Positions 6,913 through 7,219 of a stretch of 7,219 nucleotides of DNA are shown here, one piece after another (position 1 is the first letter of the stretch; each line of letters begins with the position of its first letter). The translations under genes were made by a program, and so were the position numbers. The stretch is from an uncultured Bacteroidales bacterium (GTDB taxonomy: Bacteria; Bacteroidota; Bacteroidia; Bacteroidales; UBA932), in contig ONYJ01000093.1 of the NCBI GenBank assembly GCA_900322025.1, forward strand, positions 1 through 7,219, in the 5' to 3' direction. The notes beneath the pieces were generated by a model. The model did not search any database and was not told the origin of the DNA. It worked only from the letters and a program-made list of their open reading frames with translations.

Positions 6913-6942
6913 AAACCAAGCCACCAGTTAAACCAAGCCACC
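6913..6942 (-). repeat. 13-base direct repeat, spacing 17, duplicating the end of nusB
   Basis: In - strand reading GGTGGCTTGGTTT occurs at 6942-6930 and again at 6925-6913, with AACT between. The first copy encodes the last four nusB codons (Gly-Gly-Leu-Val) and the T of the stop codon; the second lies just beyond the stop in the nusB-yajC gap. It looks like a short tandem duplication whose second copy has no coding role. Confidence 0.85.
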
Positions 6943-7219
6943 TATCAGGCCCCTCGGATTCTTCTCTATCTTACCTTCCACCATCAACTGTTTCAGAATC
7001 TTATGCAATAGTCCGTTCACAAAAACATAACTCTTTGGTGTACTGTAGTATTTAGATATTTCCACATACTCATCTATAGTAACCTTCAAAGGTATATCCT
7101 TAAAGGTAACAGCCTCTGCAACTCCCATGGCTACAAGCAAAATATCAGACTGCACAACCCTTTCTACATCCCAGTTCTGCATATAAGAAGAAACTGTTTC
7201 CGCCAAATCGTCGTAATCT
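6928..7219 (-). CDS. nusB: Transcription antitermination factor NusB, 5'-truncated
   Basis: The frame is open from the right window edge to a TAA at 6930-6928 and encodes the last 97 residues of NusB; the N-terminal half is outside. Matching family motifs are NWDVERVVQSDILLVAMGVAE, FKDIPLKVTIDEYVEISK, YYSTPKSYVFVNGLLHKIL and the closing KNPRGL. NusB pairs with NusE (ribosomal protein S10) and binds boxA RNA to prevent early termination in rRNA operons. The commonly conserved NE pair of the V-x-x-NE motif reads DE here. The TTG codon at 7206 is internal, because the frame continues upstream (Asp-Tyr-Asp-Asp) to the edge. The tail after KNPRGL (IGGLV) is not part of the conserved domain and coincides with a local repeat. 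As the most upstream gene visible, its promoter lies outside the window. Confidence 0.93.
   Translation of the reverse strand, partial: DYDDLAETVSSYMQNWDVERVVQSDILLVAMGVAEAVTFKDIPLKVTIDEYVEISKYYSTPKSYVFVNGLLHKILKQLMVEGKIEKNPRGLIGGLV

Noticed and set aside
6877..6927. Promoter in the nusB-yajC gap (TATAAT-like and TTTTG strings on the - strand)
   Set aside because: Neither a Bacteroidota -7 TAnnTTTG with a correctly spaced -33 TTTG nor a proper -35 box could be placed; in AT-rich sequence such strings are expected by chance.
7204..7206. TTG as the start codon of the nusB reading frame
   Set aside because: The frame continues open to the window edge and the encoded residues are the C-terminal half of NusB, so the TTG is an internal Leu codon.

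Overview
The window looks like a core chromosomal segment from a member of the Bacteroidota, most likely order Bacteroidales. The evidence is a DUF5606-family protein (a family restricted to that phylum), the gene order nusB-yajC-ybbR-coaE, a Bacteroidales-style FabG ending in VCGG, A/T-rich start regions without clear Shine-Dalgarno sequences, and moderate AT-leaning composition. I cannot name the genus. There are no tRNA, rRNA, CRISPR, insertion-sequence or phage features.

Layout: one gene lies on the + strand at the left edge, an MgtC/SapB-family membrane protein whose 5' end is cut off. Everything else is a single block of nine tightly packed genes on the - strand, transcribed from right to left: nusB (5' end cut off at the right edge), yajC, a YbbR-domain protein, coaE, a DjlA-like TerB/J-domain protein, a DUF5606 protein, rimO, fabG and a YitT-family membrane protein. 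Gaps between them are 51, 12, -1 (overlap), 3, 24, 6, 38 and 7 bases, so the block is probably one operon with its promoter beyond the right edge. The last gene runs convergently into mgtC with only two bases between the stop codons. A small hairpin followed by a T-run (in - strand reading) straddles both stops and may terminate the operon. No stretch above 60 bases is without a gene.

Functionally it is a housekeeping set: transcription antitermination (NusB), Sec translocon accessory (YajC), an envelope-anchored YbbR protein, the last step of CoA synthesis (CoaE), a membrane-anchored J-domain co-chaperone, a protein of unknown function, methylthiolation of ribosomal protein S12 (RimO), the ketoreduction step of fatty acid synthesis (FabG) and a membrane protein of unknown substrate (YitT). 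CoaE and FabG are loosely linked through CoA/ACP metabolism; NusB and RimO both touch transcription-translation.

I found no convincing new system. The items most worth a second look are the DUF5606 protein with its Lys/Ala-rich tail six bases upstream of rimO, the perfect glycine zipper in the J-domain protein, a 13-base direct repeat duplicating the end of nusB, the terminator candidate embedded in mgtC, and a His-to-Tyr change in a conserved CoaE motif.
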